From NCBI GenBank assembly GCA_963749145.1, contig CAVVLN010000005.1, positions 1,330,189-1,394,188 on the forward strand: a DNA stretch of 64,000 bases, written 5' to 3'. Of this stretch, positions 60,301 to 64,000 are shown piece by piece; the stretch's first letter is position 1; the number at the start of each line of letters is the position of its first letter. Source of the stretch: JASHPR01 sp963749145 (GTDB lineage Bacteria; Actinomycetota; Actinomycetes; Streptosporangiales; Streptosporangiaceae). A program made the position numbers and the translations under genes. The notes under the pieces were generated by a model. It was not told the origin of the DNA. It made no database searches and was given only the letters and a program-made list of their open reading frames with translations.

Positions 60301-60833
60301 GGCTGGTCGGCGCGAGCGGCAAGGCCACCCTGTTCGACGGCCGGACCGGCGAGCCGTTCAAGGACCCGGTCTCGGTGGGCTACATCTACATCCTCAAGCT
60401 GCTGCACCTGGTCGACGACAAGATCCACGCGCGGTCGACCGGCCCGTACTCGATGATCACCCAGCAGCCGCTCGGCGGTAAGGCGCAGTTCGGCGGACAG
60501 CGCTTCGGTGAAATGGAGGTCTGGGCGCTCGAGGCCTACGGGGCCGCGTACGCGCTGCAGGAACTGCTCACGATCAAGTCCGACGACATTCTCGGGAGGG
60601 TCAAGGTCTACGAGGCCATCGTCAAGGGCGAGAACATCCCCGAGCCCGGCATCCCGGAGTCGTTCAAGGTGCTGATCAAGGAGATGCAGTCGCTCTGCCT
60701 GAACGTGGAGGTGCTGTCCAGCGACGGCGCGGCGATCGAGATGCGCGAAACCGACGAGGATGTGTTCCGCGCCGCCGAAGAACTCGGCATCGACCTGTCC
60801 CGGCGCGAGCCGAGCAGCGTTGAAGAGGTCTGA
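57369..60833 (+). CDS. rpoB: DNA-directed RNA polymerase subunit beta
   Basis: 1,154 residues, full length and intact. TTG start at 57369 with GGAAGGA upstream. Landmarks: [13 protein letters not shown], rifampicin region [20 protein letters not shown] then [54 protein letters not shown], and the C-terminal [28 protein letters not shown]. In the rifampicin region the Mycobacterium residues Asn437 and Ser441 are Thr and Ala here; His445 and Ser450 are kept. Forms the catalytic core with RpoC, 27 bp downstream. Confidence 0.99.
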   Translation: [1154 protein letters not shown]

Positions 60834-60860
60834 TCCGAACTACCCCAGGGGACAAAACAC

Positions 60861-64000
<3,140 letters not shown>

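Overview
The window is high-GC, GC3-biased chromosomal DNA from an actinomycete (Actinomycetota). Evidence: GTG/TTG starts, an ECF42-type sigma factor, mycosin and WXG100 proteins of a type VII (ESX-like) secretion system, MaoC-type HadA/HadB-like proteins, and the actinobacterial order rpmG-hadA-hadB ... murB ... add-aspC-trnW-secE-nusG-rplK-rplA-rplJ-rplL-rpoB-rpoC. I cannot fix the genus. No phage, transposon, CRISPR array or restriction system was seen.

Layout. 1-9.6 kb: end of an ECF sigma factor, a GNAT acetyltransferase, a secreted phage-tail-lysozyme-like protein, an NAD(P)-dependent dehydrogenase, the ackA-pta acetate operon with an EEP nuclease-like gene translationally coupled upstream of ackA, a DgkA-type lipid kinase and a nucleotidyltransferase. 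9.7-16.5 kb: a short second threonyl-tRNA synthetase preceded by what looks like a Thr-Thr-Thr leader-peptide attenuator, a zinc alcohol dehydrogenase, an Rv1733c-like membrane protein, an MMPL exporter and a GntR/HutC regulator. 16.6-22 kb: a methylamine-type catabolic cluster (APC permease; choline-kinase-like protein; dimethylglycine/sarcosine dehydrogenase-like flavoprotein) with GTCTAGAC-type GntR operators in the divergent promoter. 22-29.6 kb: MFS exporter, GT-C-like membrane glycosyltransferase, LtrA, S9 peptidase, MetE-like protein. 29.8-34.3 kb: tRNA-Met, rpmG, hadA, hadB, aldo/keto reductase, LysR, murB.

36-50 kb: an ESX-like locus with eccC, eccD, eccB, two WXG100 proteins, a longer WXG-like protein, a PPE-like Gly/Pro-rich protein and two mycosins, next to an A24 prepilin-type peptidase. 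It sits between murB and add, which I recall as neighbours in Streptomyces. 50-64 kb: add, aspC, tRNA-Trp and the secE-to-rpoC translation/transcription cluster, running off the right edge inside rpoC.

Three things stand out. (1) Short tandem repeats (22-49 bp units) sit at the 3' ends of at least seven genes, and in most cases the repeat unit contains that gene's own stop codon, so gene tails are serially duplicated downstream. (2) The thrS-like gene has a leader peptide with three consecutive Thr codons and a rho-independent terminator, a layout expected for ribosome-mediated attenuation. (3) Seven single-base frameshifts interrupt otherwise intact genes, including essential rpoC and rplJ; this points to indel errors in the sequence, so the frameshifted eccC, mycP, MMPL and lysozyme genes should not be taken as real pseudogenes without checking reads.
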